Assembly (NCBI RefSeq): GCF_001276715.1
Contig: NZ_LIUQ01000014.1
Location: 1-64,000 of the forward strand
Direction: 5' to 3'
Source of the DNA: Planktothricoides sp. SR001
GTDB lineage: Bacteria > Cyanobacteriota > Cyanobacteriia > Cyanobacteriales > Laspinemataceae
DNA: 64,000 nucleotides
In this document: piece by piece, positions 41,952-51,439 of the stretch
Position numbering within the stretch: the first letter of the stretch is position 1
Layout: the number at the start of each line of letters is the position of its first letter
The notes under the pieces: generated by a model
Told to the model about the DNA's origin: nothing
Seen by the model: only the letters and a program-made list of their open reading frames with translations
The model's database searches: none
Translations under genes and position numbers: made by a program

Positions 41952-43676
41952 TTAATTTGAACGGGCTTGATGAATCGAAGGCTGTACAGTAATCACCGAT
42001 GACATTTTCCGTTGTTTGAGTAAATAAGTTGTCATGTCTCCTTTGCCTTTTACTTCAATGACTCCGCGTTTTTCAATTACATAATTATCACGTAATTGCT
42101 GATAGGTGGAGTCGGTTATTTGAATGTCGCCAACGATGCCGTGGGATTCCATGCGACTGGCTGTATTAACGGTATCCCCCCAGAGATCGTAGATAAATTT
42201 TTTGGTGCCAATGACTCCCGCTACGACGGGGCCAGTATTAATCCCAATCCGCATATTGAGATTGGTTTGATGTCGTTGGTTGAAATCTTTAATAACTCGT
42301 TGCATATCTAAGGCCATTTCTGCGATCTCGATCGCATGATTTGCGTCGGGATAGGGCAACCCACCGACCACCATATAGGCATCGCCAATGGTTTTAATTT
42401 TTTCTAACTCATGCTTTTCAACTAAGGCATCAAACGCAGAAAAGATTTCATTGAGCAATTGGACTAATTTTGTGGGGGGTAAGGAAGCAGAGAGGGGCGT
42501 AAATCCAGCAATATCCGCAAATAATACGGTGACTTCTGGAAAGTTATCGGCAATCACTTGTTCTTCTTCTTTGAGGCGTTCGGCAATCGGGGAGGGTAGA
42601 ATATTTAATAGTAAGCGTTCCGATTTTTCTTTTTCGGTTTCTAGTTGTTTCAGTGCCCACCAAAATTGCTCGGCGATCGCAGCGGCTAAGACCAATGCTA
42701 AAACCAAAGCGGCTACTAATAACATCGTAGCGGCTCGACTGGTGGCTTCTATCTGAAGTCTGGCGCGTTCAATTTCTTCGTTAGAGAAGACAATCAGTTT
42801 CTCAGACAATTCAGACGCTTGCTGTTCAAAGCTTTCAATCTTATTCTGAATTTCCAGATCCAGGCTGACAATTTTCTGCAAAATTCCTTGATAATCTCTC
42901 AGATAAACTAAAGATCGAGCTTGTCTTTCTGGATCAAATGTTCTGAGTTTGACAATATGTTCAGCCAAGAGTTCTCGAGTTTTTTCTAGAGCATTAACTG
43001 CCGGATAGCTGCGGTTTAAAAAATATTCTTTCTCCTCAGCCTTCATCTGATTATATAAGGCAATAATTTCCGGGTCTTCTTCTAGCAGTAAAGTATCCCG
43101 CAATAAATCGGATTTTTGCTCCAAACGAGCGATCGCCCCGCTTTCATTCATATCTAATTCGGCCACTAAATTCACCGCTTCTCGAAAGCGATCGCGATAG
43201 TTAATAATCATTTCTACATAAGCAATAACCTGGGGATGAGATTTTCGCAAAGCGGGACTTATATTCACCCCAGAAAGTAACTTTTGCAACTCATCGCAAT
43301 GACGCAATAATTTTTCAACAGATTGCTGATGTTTGTCTACCTGTGCTTGGGTTTCTTCTCGTAAATCCGTCCTAGACCAATTCTGAAAAAATTGTCTCTC
43401 TGCCTCACGAGCGTCATCGAATTCTGCTTTAATTCTAAATACTAATCCTTGGAGTTTACTACTGGTAATAATCGCCGCTTCGGTTTCCCGGCGGACAAAA
43501 GTCAAAGATACCCACCCGGTTGTGGCGACCCCAGCCAATAATAATAACAAACCAAAAAACGCTAAAGTAAATTTTCCGGTGATATTCAGTTCACCCCGGT
43601 GATGATTTTGTTTTACTGGTTTTTGCTGAAAACCCTTAAGATTCGTGGCCGAGAAGTGTTGACGCAAATTCTGCAT
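41952..43676 (-). CDS. Membrane-bound class III adenylate cyclase
   Basis: The 574-residue protein has transmembrane segment 1 at about 33-58, then an extracytoplasmic coiled-coil sensor region of about 250 residues (similar in layout to HBM/4HB sensors). Transmembrane segment 2 is at about 318-340, followed by a short linker LLLNILPSPIAERLKEEEQV and a C-terminal cyclase domain. Metal-binding Asps lie in TVLFADIAGFTPL and in the GDAYMVVGG strand. EKIKTIGDAY carries the adenine-selecting Lys, and the DLWGDTVNTASRME block the matching Asp and transition-state residues. It makes cAMP, which controls motility in filamentous cyanobacteria. Start ATG 43676. It stands alone. Confidence 0.92.
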   Translation of the reverse strand: MQNLRQHFSATNLKGFQQKPVKQNHHRGELNITGKFTLAFFGLLLLLAGVATTGWVSLTFVRRETEAAIITSSKLQGLVFRIKAEFDDAREAERQFFQNWSRTDLREETQAQVDKHQQSVEKLLRHCDELQKLLSGVNISPALRKSHPQVIAYVEMIINYRDRFREAVNLVAELDMNESGAIARLEQKSDLLRDTLLLEEDPEIIALYNQMKAEEKEYFLNRSYPAVNALEKTRELLAEHIVKLRTFDPERQARSLVYLRDYQGILQKIVSLDLEIQNKIESFEQQASELSEKLIVFSNEEIERARLQIEATSRAATMLLVAALVLALVLAAAIAEQFWWALKQLETEKEKSERLLLNILPSPIAERLKEEEQVIADNFPEVTVLFADIAGFTPLSASLPPTKLVQLLNEIFSAFDALVEKHELEKIKTIGDAYMVVGGLPYPDANHAIEIAEMALDMQRVIKDFNQRHQTNLNMRIGINTGPVVAGVIGTKKFIYDLWGDTVNTASRMESHGIVGDIQITDSTYQQLRDNYVIEKRGVIEVKGKGDMTTYLLKQRKMSSVITVQPSIHQARSN

Positions 43677-44058
43677 GGTAATTTGTGATCCATCCAGTCA
43701 ATAAAACAGATCATACCAATTTCATTGAATTTTGCCACATATGCCCGACACCAATCTTGGATCTAGGGGTTCAGTCTAATAGCAAATTCAACCCCGATCG
43801 TGGCACATCCCCGTCACCGCCCTTACTCATTGCCAATTTAAGCATATCAGATGCCTATCATGGGAGGAACGAGGCAATTCGCGACCCCCTTCAGGATTTG
43901 ACCGATTCGATAAGAGAGGAGAGAGAATAGAGGAGAGAGAATAAAGAAGAGAGTAGGATTTGTTTCACTGGATACTAGACAAGGACGATGTGCGATTCTC
44001 TCCGGGAGGCTTTCGCGATCGCCTACAGGAAAGCGGCTTAAAGCGGCTTAAAATATCT
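43677..44058. other. Gap without convincing gene
   Basis: An 81-codon frame at 43685-43930 lacks a ribosome site and family resemblance. A GAGAGGA-rich purine tract lies at 43912-43962. Nothing else is recognisable. Confidence 0.4.
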
Positions 44059-44634
44059 CTAATTATCAGCATTTAAAACTTGTTCAACCGTTAGGGTTAA
44101 TTCTGGGAACATTGAGGATTTTATCTCTTGATTTTCGCTAAATTCTGTGATATCATAGAGTCCATACACCAGCTTTAATACAGACACTTTTGCCTCAACT
44201 GGATCGACAATCCAATATTCAGGAATTTCCCGCACTGCGTACTCAGATTGTTTGTAACGATAATCATCGATCGCATTGCCCGGACTGACAATTTCTACGG
44301 CTAATAAAGGGGGAGATTTCAGTACCGCAGAAGTCATTTCTCTGAGTTCTTGGCGTTGGCTTTCTGTGATAATTACTAAATCGGGAATTCTGGATTTATT
44401 GAAAGAGGTGCGAACGCCGATATTTCCAGGTCTGACTTTCCAGTCCAAACCAAGTCTTTCAATCTCTTTGTCGAATTGCTTAAACAGAAAGACCATGATA
44501 TCTGCGTGCAGTCCACTGGGAGTTGGCATGGGGATGAGTTCTCCGTTTACAAGTTCATATTTGAGATCGGTATTATCATGGTATTCCAGATATTCCTCAA
44601 AGGTGTAAGTTTTTTTGGTGAGGGTTTGCAGCAT
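44059..44634 (-). CDS. Uma2-family (DUF820) putative restriction-like endonuclease
   Basis: The protein is 191 residues from ATG 44634 (MLQTLTKKTYTFEEYLEYHD), chosen because GGAGG lies just upstream; a longer frame to 44700 is open but lacks a site. Family features are YELVNGELIPMPTPSGLHAD, RIPDLVIITESQ, LLAVEIVSPGN (the PD-(D/E)xK-like Asp and Glu) and YWIVDPVEAKVSV. These proteins are found in many copies in cyanobacteria; biological role not established, possibly in mobile-element control. Confidence 0.9.
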   Translation of the reverse strand: MLQTLTKKTYTFEEYLEYHDNTDLKYELVNGELIPMPTPSGLHADIMVFLFKQFDKEIERLGLDWKVRPGNIGVRTSFNKSRIPDLVIITESQRQELREMTSAVLKSPPLLAVEIVSPGNAIDDYRYKQSEYAVREIPEYWIVDPVEAKVSVLKLVYGLYDITEFSENQEIKSSMFPELTLTVEQVLNADN

Positions 44635-44720
44635 GGGATAATCCTCCGATAAGTTATATATATTGTAATGGGATTTTAAGGCAATGGGTAAGGTAGGCAA
44701 AATTTTGCCCTACGACTATG

Positions 44721-44798
44721 GGAGGGCGGCGTTGCATTCGGGGAAATAAATCATTTGTTATGATCGCTAATTTGCTTGCCCGAATGCTTCGCCCCTCC
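44721..44798. repeat. Inverted repeat of the GAAGCATTCG family
   Basis: The arms GGAGGGCGGCGTTGCATTCG (44721 onward) and CCCGAATGCTTCGCCCCTCC (44779-44798) enclose a 36-base AT-rich loop. The repeat lies between the Uma2 and Nudix genes and is related to the repeats at 38079-38257 and 41088-41158. Confidence 0.75.
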
Positions 44799-44814
44799 AG
44801 GGTCGATCGCGCAT

Positions 44815-45243
44815 TTAAATTCTGGGTCGTTGTCCGTAACGTCGATAATAACAATAATCTTTGAGAATGCGATCGTGATCGAAACATAATTGTTGGGGTA
44901 ATTGCCAAATTTCAAAAAGTTGTAAATGTTTGGCATCATCCGCAGCTTTTGGTTCACCGATCGCACTAGCAATAAATACCACACTCAGGGTATGTTGCCT
45001 GGGATCGCGATCGGGGTCAGAATACACATAAAATTGTTCAATTAATTCTACTGATAAACTGGTTTCTTCCAGGGCCTCTCGAACCGCCGCAGTTTCCACC
45101 GATTCGCCGTAGTCCACAAAGCCACCGGGTAACGCCCAACCCAGAGGCGGATTTTGCCGTTCGATCAGCACAATGGGACGACCGGGGCGATCGATCAGTT
45201 CAATAATAATGTCAACGGTGGGAGCGGGATTGCGATAAGTCAT
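44815..45243 (-). CDS. Nudix hydrolase
   Basis: This 142-residue cytosolic hydrolase of nucleoside-diphosphate-linked compounds has a complete Nudix box [22 protein letters not shown] (about residues 40-62), shown by the spaced G, E, REALEE residues. Flanking strands ([33 protein letters not shown]) fit the family. Substrate cannot be told from sequence; ADP-ribose or oxidised nucleotides are possible. The last residues ([11 protein letters not shown]) are basic. Monocistronic. Confidence 0.92.
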   Translation of the reverse strand: MTYRNPAPTVDIIIELIDRPGRPIVLIERQNPPLGWALPGGFVDYGESVETAAVREALEETSLSVELIEQFYVYSDPDRDPRQHTLSVVFIASAIGEPKAADDAKHLQLFEIWQLPQQLCFDHDRILKDYCYYRRYGQRPRI

Positions 45244-45394
45244 AGGGTCCTTGAAGTTTAAAAGTGTAAAGATAGGATTAATTTTATGGTGGTTTGATTA
45301 GATTAGATTATAACTGTGCCGTTACATGATAAATTCAGAAACACATCATGTTGGCACGAAGCCAGCATAAGATTCCTGTCTACGAGGAGGGCTC

Positions 45395-46891
45395 ATGCCT
45401 TTTCCCAGATCGAGCGGTATTTTGCTTCATCCCACGTCTTTTCCCAGTCGATTCGGTATCGGGGATTTAGGGATAGAAGCGCGTAAATTCATTGATTTTT
45501 TAGCAGAAAGTCGCCAAAAGTTTTGGCAAATCTTGCCCCTTGGGCCAACGGGGTATGGTAATTCTCCTTATATGTGCTATTCAGCAATGGCGGGGAATGC
45601 TATGCTAATTAGCCTCGATCGCCTTCTTGAAGATGGTTTGCTTGCCTTTGAGGATTTGACCGATCTGCCAGAATTTCCAGCGGATCGAGTAGATTTTGAA
45701 CGGGCGATCGCCTTCAAAATGCCTCTACTGAAAAAAGCCTGCGAAAATTTCAAGGACAAAGCCACCAGCAAACAACAAGAAGCGTTTCAAAAGTTTTGCT
45801 ACGACAAATCCTATTGGCTGGATGACTATGCCTTATTTATGGCCATCAAAGAAACCTTAAATGGGGCCAGTTGGCATACTTGGGAACCAGACCTAGCCAA
45901 ACGCAAGCCCGCAGTCTTAGAACAATGGCGGCGGCGTTTACCCGGAGAGATTTTTTTCCGTAAATTTCTTCAGTTTGAATTTTTCCGCCAATGGTCAGAA
46001 CTTAAATCTTATGCCAACAAACGAGGCATTCAGATTATTGGCGATATTCCTATATATGTCGCCCACGATAGTGCCGATGTTTGGGCCCATCCAGAAATCT
46101 TTTGCCTAGACATGAAAACTGGCGAACCCGCAGGCATGGCAGGAGTGCCACCAGATTATTTTAGTCCTACAGGTCAGCTTTGGGGCAACCCAGTGTATCT
46201 CTGGAACCGACTAGAAAAAACCGATTTCCATTGGTGGGTAGAACGATTTCGTTCCATGTTAGCTTATGTGGATGTGATTCGCATCGACCATTTCCGAGGC
46301 TTTGAGTCTTTTTGGAATGTCCGCCAAGGGGAAACCACGGCCATGAATGGTAAGTGGATTAAAGCAAAGGGAGAACAGTTACTAGAAGTAATTAAGCAAA
46401 AATTGGGTAAATTGCCAATTATTGCGGAAGATTTAGGGGTGATTACCCCAGAGGTAGACGCACTGCGGGATAAGTTTGAATTTCCAGGGATGAAAATCTT
46501 GCACTTTGCCTTCGGTTCGGGAGCAGGAAATCCTTATTTGCCGTTTAATTTCTACAACCGAAATTGTGTAGTTTATACCGGCACCCATGACAATGACACC
46601 ACCGTTGGCTGGTTTAATCAAATGCCGGAACATGAACGCTTGGGCGCTTTGGCTTATTTAGGCCCTGTTCGGTCTTGGGGAATTCATTGGGATTTAATTC
46701 AAGTAGCCCTGTCTTCAGTGGCGAATCAAGCGATTATTCCGGTTCAGGATCTTTTAGGACTGGACACCCAAGCCCGGATGAATGTGCCGAGTAAGCCTTC
46801 AGGGAACTGGGCATGGCGCTATGAGTTTGGGGCGCTGACTCCAGAAATCCGCGATCGCCTAAAAATGATGACCGAAACATTCGGACGCTGA
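45395..46891 (+). CDS. malQ: 4-alpha-glucanotransferase (GH77, amylomaltase)
   Basis: The 498-residue cytosolic enzyme moves maltooligosaccharide segments between alpha-1,4-glucans and is involved in glycogen breakdown. The N-terminus PRSSGILLHPTSFPSRFGIG is the GH77 hallmark. The catalytic nucleophile Asp is in VIRIDHFRGFESFW (about 296), the acid/base Glu in IIAEDLGVITPEV (about 347), and the third carboxylate in GTHDNDTTVGW (about 396). GGAGG lies close to the ATG at 45395. Normal length for the bacterial enzyme. It is followed by a GTCAAATTAG tandem repeat in the short gap to the next, convergent gene. Confidence 0.97.
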   Translation: MPFPRSSGILLHPTSFPSRFGIGDLGIEARKFIDFLAESRQKFWQILPLGPTGYGNSPYMCYSAMAGNAMLISLDRLLEDGLLAFEDLTDLPEFPADRVDFERAIAFKMPLLKKACENFKDKATSKQQEAFQKFCYDKSYWLDDYALFMAIKETLNGASWHTWEPDLAKRKPAVLEQWRRRLPGEIFFRKFLQFEFFRQWSELKSYANKRGIQIIGDIPIYVAHDSADVWAHPEIFCLDMKTGEPAGMAGVPPDYFSPTGQLWGNPVYLWNRLEKTDFHWWVERFRSMLAYVDVIRIDHFRGFESFWNVRQGETTAMNGKWIKAKGEQLLEVIKQKLGKLPIIAEDLGVITPEVDALRDKFEFPGMKILHFAFGSGAGNPYLPFNFYNRNCVVYTGTHDNDTTVGWFNQMPEHERLGALAYLGPVRSWGIHWDLIQVALSSVANQAIIPVQDLLGLDTQARMNVPSKPSGNWAWRYEFGALTPEIRDRLKMMTETFGR

Positions 46892-46917
46892 TCCATAGAA
46901 CTGTCTTAGGTCAAATT

Positions 46918-46953
46918 AGGGTCAAATTAGGTCAAATTAGGTCAAATTAGGGT
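46918..46953. repeat. Tandem GTCAAATTAG(G) repeat
   Basis: Four consecutive 10-11 base units lie between the malQ and RodZ-like stop codons; the last unit touches the stop of the RodZ-like gene. Confidence 0.8.
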
Positions 46954-47846
46954 CGAGAAATCAGCACTTCCCTTTGGATCACTTGTCCCTGGGCGCCCAT
47001 TTGTTCCGCTTTGCCATTATTGACCGCTAACAAAACCCCTCCGGCATTCCCTGCCACCACCACCAGTTTCTCCGAAGCTTCCCAAGTGCGCTGAGTGCCG
47101 GAGGGCAACATTCCCTCAAATTCCATTTTGCCGTCTGCTTCAATCACGATCCAAGAAGCATCTTTCAAAGTCAGTCCAACTTTTACTCCTTGCCCCCCAA
47201 ATTTATTGAACTCCTGTGCTGGGGGACTCGGTTTCTGGGCTGATTGCTGTGTGGCGTTTAGTGGGTTGGCCAAAAAGGAGTTTTGAACTACGGGATTCTT
47301 TGGTGGCACCGCAGATCCAGATGGCTGAGTTGCTACCAGTGCAACGGTTTTGCTCCCTGGTTCTTGGTTAGCCCTTTGGGTGGCTGATTGATCCAGTTGC
47401 TTGGATAAAGTTTGCACCGATAGGATAATTGTAGCCAGATAAACTAGATATAAATGTACGGGGCGAAATTTGAAGCGGGGTAAATAACTAAACAAATCAA
47501 ACCAAAATTTCTTCAAAACAAATCTTTTTTGGCTGATGGGAAAATCCTGGGCGATCGCCCTGCCATCGAAGCCCAAAAACTTGGCATATCGTAACAGTAA
47601 CCCTTGAATATAGATCGGTTCAGGTAATCTTTCCAGTTTCCCTTCTTCAATCGCCTGAAGCATTTGCAGTCGAATCATCGTATGCACCGCCACTTCTTCC
47701 AGGGAGATCGACTGTTCCAAGCGGGTTTGACGGAGTTGAGCGCCAATTTCCGCCAGTTTAGCCACCTGTTTTTCCCGAATTTGTGCCTGTTTTGTTTGTT
47801 CGTTAATCAGTTGTTCAGACTTTTGACTGGTTTTCATGGCGTTCAC
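46947..47846 (-). CDS. RodZ-like helix-turn-helix membrane protein
   Basis: In this 299-residue protein, about 30-95 is a helix-turn-helix of the RodZ type (IGAQLRQTRLEQSISLEEVA, LEEGKLERLPEPIYIQGLLL-like, RYAKFLGFD). A single transmembrane helix at about 130-146 (LYLVYLATIILSVQTL) is followed by a Pro/Gln-rich periplasmic linker and a C-terminal DUF4115 beta domain (VGLTLKDASWIVIEADGK, FEGMLPSGTQRTWEASE). RodZ links MreB filaments to the cell-wall machine and sets cell shape. An ATG three codons in (MKTSQKS) is an alternative start. The orientation is N-in as in the family. Confidence 0.87.
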   Translation of the reverse strand: MNAMKTSQKSEQLINEQTKQAQIREKQVAKLAEIGAQLRQTRLEQSISLEEVAVHTMIRLQMLQAIEEGKLERLPEPIYIQGLLLRYAKFLGFDGRAIAQDFPISQKRFVLKKFWFDLFSYLPRFKFRPVHLYLVYLATIILSVQTLSKQLDQSATQRANQEPGSKTVALVATQPSGSAVPPKNPVVQNSFLANPLNATQQSAQKPSPPAQEFNKFGGQGVKVGLTLKDASWIVIEADGKMEFEGMLPSGTQRTWEASEKLVVVAGNAGGVLLAVNNGKAEQMGAQGQVIQREVLISRP

Positions 47847-47879
47847 TCCTGATTAGTTATTGGTTGTTGGTTGGCAGTA

Positions 47880-47966
47880 ATTGATAATTGATAATTAATA
47901 ATTGATAGCTAATAATTGATAATTGATAATTTTGTTTAATTGTCAATTATCAATTATTAGCTATCA
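47880..47966. repeat. AT-rich inverted repeat of TAATTGA units
   Basis: The left arm, made of ATAATTGATA-type heptamers, and its complement (TCAATTATCAATTATTAGCT and onward) enclose a short TTTTGTTT loop. It lies upstream of the RodZ-like start and is transcribed toward neither neighbour as coding sequence. Confidence 0.8.
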
Positions 47967-48050
47967 ATTATTTTGTGGTTGACTGTTTGCCCCCGTCGGC
48001 ACGGGGGCTGACCGTTCTGCCCAAGAAGACCCGCCACTCTCTTGCATTCC

Positions 48051-48821
48051 CTAATCAGTTTTACTCCAAGAAATTTGACTTTGTAAAAAATCAATTTCCT
48101 TGGAGGTCAAAGGGCGATAGTCACCAGGGGATAAGGGGGATAAGTTCTCGGTGGGCGATCGCAGCGTAATCGGCCCGATCTCACTGCGATGTAACTCAAC
48201 CACGGGATAACCCAGCAAAGCCGCCACGCGGCGAATTTGTCGATTGCGTCCCTCCTTGAGTACCACTTGCAAAAGAGTTTGATTGATTTTCCGATCCTGT
48301 TTTAACATCTGAACTTCAGCAGGTAGAGTTTGGCGACCATCCAGTAGAACTCCGGCTCGCCAATTTGCCAACACTGATGCCGGGGGATGACCTTTCACCC
48401 AGACCTGATAAGTTTTAGAAATTCCATGTTTTGGATGGGTCAATTGATAAGTTAACTCCCCATCATTGGTCAACAATAACGCTCCCGTGCTATGAAAATC
48501 TAAGCGACCCACGGGATGAATGCCTTGGTTTTGCATCGGTAACGGCAGCAAATCCAAGACCGTGGGGCGTCCCCGGGGATCAGAACAAGTAGACACAACC
48601 CCCGCAGGTTTATAAAGTAACAAATAGACCAATTCAGGCCGATCGCTGGGTTTAACGATTCGACCATCGACCTCAATTCGATCCACTTCGGGGTTGGCCG
48701 TTTGTCCCAGATGGACAATTTGACCATTGACCCTCACTCGTCCTTGCTGAATCATGGTTTCCGCTTGACGACGAGAGGCAATTCCCCATTGAGATAAGAT
48801 TTTTTGCAGTCTAGTTTGCAT
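48051..48821 (-). CDS. Pseudouridine synthase, RluB/RsuA family
   Basis: The 256-residue protein starts MQTRLQKILSQWGIASRRQA. The frame is open 27 codons upstream, but the family start is ATG 48821. An S4 RNA-binding domain (1-60) is followed by the synthase domain with the catalytic Asp in HPVGRLDFHSTGALLLTNDG. The blocks LTHPKHGISKTYQVWVKG and LKEGRNRQIRRVAALLGYPV are intact. It isomerises a uridine of 23S or 16S rRNA; large-subunit RluB type is likelier from length and motif. Neighbours give no extra information. Confidence 0.93.
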   Translation of the reverse strand: MQTRLQKILSQWGIASRRQAETMIQQGRVRVNGQIVHLGQTANPEVDRIEVDGRIVKPSDRPELVYLLLYKPAGVVSTCSDPRGRPTVLDLLPLPMQNQGIHPVGRLDFHSTGALLLTNDGELTYQLTHPKHGISKTYQVWVKGHPPASVLANWRAGVLLDGRQTLPAEVQMLKQDRKINQTLLQVVLKEGRNRQIRRVAALLGYPVVELHRSEIGPITLRSPTENLSPLSPGDYRPLTSKEIDFLQSQISWSKTD

Positions 48822-49040
48822 AGTTGGGACTGCGGTCAGGTATAAGAACAGTGACTCAGGAGTTGAAAAGTACGAGAGGCGATTCGCCCACCGAGCACAC
48901 AACTCCTGACAAAATTTTACTGTTTCTTGAGTAAAAATGCGATACCCAGGCGGCCAGAAACCCGATTGCTGCGTCCGTAGTCTGTAGAATTGACTACACT
49001 GGATCGATCATTCAACCGTCAACCACTCAGTAATTACCCG

Positions 49041-49829
49041 ATGAGTTCTAACCTTATTTTGTCTAAATCAGCAAAAACATTAGATGCCGTCAAGGAAGTT
49101 TCACCCAAGTCAGGAAAACTAACCGGAAAACTAATTAGTAAAATTCTGGCGCCCGCCCTAAAGTTTTGGTTGCGATCGCAACTAGACGCCATCGAAAACT
49201 TGCAATTAACCATTTCCGGTGGCAACCGGCAAATCCTTTCCGGGTCAATTCCTGGGGTATTAATTTCTGCCAGTCATGCCATTTATCAAGGCATTAGCTT
49301 GAGTCAAATATGGTTAGAAGGGACAGGAATTCGTTTCAATATTAGAGAAGTGCTCCAAGGGCAACCTCTGCATCTAATCGATCCCGTTCCCATTAATGCC
49401 CAGCTACAGTTTACTCAAGGGGATATTGATGCTTCTTTAGCATCCCCGTTATTTAACCAAGCTATGCAAGAATTTTTAGACTCTTGGTTACATTCTGTGG
49501 TCAACTCTTGGGAACAGTTACAAATTAATTTAGGCCAAGATAAATTAACATTGACGGGACTTTGCCAACCAGCGATGCTGCATCCGCAAAGCTACGCGAA
49601 CGCGATCGCGGAGACAGAAGGGAAAAAATCGGCGGTCCTCCAGATGGGGTTAGAAATCAGAAATGGCCATCAACTCTATTTAGTCAACCCTCAGTTACAT
49701 ATTGCCGGACAAGAGATAATTTATTTAGAACATTTTTCCTGGGATTTCGGGTCATCGGTGATGATTTCCCAATTAACTTTGCTGCCCGGTCAGCTAACTT
49801 GTCAAGGGCAAATCATGGTGACGCCGTAA
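49041..49829 (+). CDS. DUF2993 family protein
   Basis: The protein is about 262 residues from ATG 49041 (MSSNLILSKSAKTLDAVKEV); a TTG at 48990 would add 17 residues but is less likely. The body carries the cyanobacterial/actinobacterial DUF2993 pattern: LRSQLDAIENLQLTISGGNR, PGVLISASHAIYQGISLSQI and WLEGTGIRFNIREVL, and a strand-rich second half. The peptide HPQSYANAIAETEGKKS is encoded by a GC-rich repeat-like segment (49582-49620) not expected in the family. No transmembrane segment. Function unknown; DUF2993 proteins are thought to be lipid-binding (SMP-like). Confidence 0.82.
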   Translation: MSSNLILSKSAKTLDAVKEVSPKSGKLTGKLISKILAPALKFWLRSQLDAIENLQLTISGGNRQILSGSIPGVLISASHAIYQGISLSQIWLEGTGIRFNIREVLQGQPLHLIDPVPINAQLQFTQGDIDASLASPLFNQAMQEFLDSWLHSVVNSWEQLQINLGQDKLTLTGLCQPAMLHPQSYANAIAETEGKKSAVLQMGLEIRNGHQLYLVNPQLHIAGQEIIYLEHFSWDFGSSVMISQLTLLPGQLTCQGQIMVTP

Positions 49830-50408
49830 TTTTTTGTTGTTTGTTGGTTGTTGTTGGTTGTTTGTTGGTTGGGGAAAGTCGTAGGGGCGTCCTTGCGGAG
49901 CATAATCCGTCAGGCTATATGGCCATCCGCCCGTACAAGTTACAGCGGTTTTCTACTGGGTAAACTACATTAACCGCCAGGGAATGAATCCCCGACGTTT
50001 GTTGCCACTGATGCAAGATTTCCATTAGAACCGACTAAAATTCTGTAGGGGTCAACAGCCTTTGACCCCTACCAAGCATGATTAGTCGGTTTTAACCGAC
50101 GATGGCGGCCTTCGCGGGGGCAGGCTTACGCTATGAGGCGGGGATTTTAATCCCCGACGGGTGTGGTTTACTCACCAGAAAACCGCTGTAAAATAAATAT
50201 CACTATTCACTCTCCCCTCTGCTCCTGAAGCTCCTGAAGCTCCTGAAGCTCCTCTTTTCCCTGTTCCCTGTTCCCTGTTCCCTGTTTTTGTTGTTGGTTG
50301 TTATTTGGCAGCAACGAATAAATAACCAAGAAACCGGGTTTCTGCGATCGCTTCTGCTACAAATCAGAGATTTTGATAGAGATTTTGATAGAAACCCGGT
50401 TTCTGATT
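49830..50408. repeat. Intergenic repeat cluster
   Basis: The order is TTGTTGG/TTGTTTG heptamers (49836-49872); a palindromic GTAGGGGCG...CGCCCGTAC element (49881-49937); GACCCCTAC-type inverted repeat (50047-50080); TGAAGCTCC tandem (four copies, 50225-50252); GTTCCCT heptamers (50262-50284); and the AAACCGGGTTTCT / AGAAACCCGGTTTC inverted pair (50331-50405), which also occurs between patA and patB. No gene is seen. Confidence 0.8.
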
Positions 50409-51278
50409 TTAATTCGGTAATAAAGGTAAAATTAAGGTGACAAAGTAGAAGACTAATGGGCCGGTAAAAATATAGCTATCGGTGCGATCGAGAATCCCGC
50501 CATGTCCGGGAATTAGGGTTCCCGAATCTTTCACCCCCGCATCCCGTTTCATTAAGGATTCCGTCAAGTCACCCAAAAGACCGGCAATGCCAATTAAAAG
50601 ACCTAAAATAATCCCGGTTGCCGGCCAAGTTGGCCAGTGCAAATACCAAGAGCCAATAGTGGCGACAAGCACACTGCCGCTAATACCAAATACCGAACCT
50701 TCAACGGTTTTTTTCGGGCTGATTTCCGAAAGCGGGGTACGGCCTAAGCATTTGCCGAAAATATAGGCGCCAATATCTGCCGCCCAAATACAACAGAAGG
50801 ATAAAAAAGTAATCGTTAATCCTTGGGGAATTTGGGTTAGATGATGCCAATTTTCTGGCCAAAAGCCGCCAAAGGGCAGATTACTATATTCGGCATTTTC
50901 TATTCCCCGTAACCGCACCCAAAATGTGGGCAAATATCCTACATAAAATAAGCCAAGAATCGAAGCAGAAATATCGGCGATCGTGGCCATTTTTGGCTTA
51001 AATAGCAGATAGAAACAAATCCAAGTCCCAGCCAGGGGCAACATGGCATCGGCTAAGGTAGAAGATACCGTAGAAATTGCCAGTAAAATCAGGCTCAAAA
51101 CTAATGTATTTTTGGCTGAGGGGATAATGCCCTTCGCTCGAACTAGCTGCACATATTCCAGTTGAGCTAGATAGATGATAATTCCCAAGCCAACGGTGAA
51201 ATACCATCCGCCTAGGAGAATCATCCCTAAAGCGAGGATGACCGCAACAATTCCGCTGATAATTCGAGGCACAGGCAT
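50409..51278 (-). CDS. cdsA: Phosphatidate cytidylyltransferase (CDP-diacylglycerol synthase)
   Basis: The 289-residue integral membrane enzyme makes CDP-diacylglycerol from phosphatidate and CTP, the precursor of phosphatidylglycerol. About eight hydrophobic helices are present. The CDS signature near the C-terminus is complete (LLGDLTESLMKRDAGVKDSG, then IPGHGGILDRTDSYIFTGPL), with the metal-binding Asps of GD and DRTDS. The PKKTVEGS motif precedes it. It is co-directional with cbiT and the decarboxylase gene upstream (161 bases). Confidence 0.96.
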   Translation of the reverse strand: MPVPRIISGIVAVILALGMILLGGWYFTVGLGIIIYLAQLEYVQLVRAKGIIPSAKNTLVLSLILLAISTVSSTLADAMLPLAGTWICFYLLFKPKMATIADISASILGLFYVGYLPTFWVRLRGIENAEYSNLPFGGFWPENWHHLTQIPQGLTITFLSFCCIWAADIGAYIFGKCLGRTPLSEISPKKTVEGSVFGISGSVLVATIGSWYLHWPTWPATGIILGLLIGIAGLLGDLTESLMKRDAGVKDSGTLIPGHGGILDRTDSYIFTGPLVFYFVTLILPLLPN

Positions 51279-51439
51279 AGCATTAATGATTAAATAATCT
51301 GGGAATCAACATTTCAATTGAGCTTCAGCCGCTAGTCTGTATTGTCACCCGGTGAAAAACCTGGTTTTTTGACGAAAAGCATCACTGCCGCCAATTGGAT
51401 TTCGGTGACAGGGTTCTTTTTTTGAGTTATTCATCGCTA

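Noticed and set aside
43685..43930. 81-codon frame after the cyclase gene
   Set aside because: No ribosome site or recognisable sequence; the 3' end is a GAGA tract.
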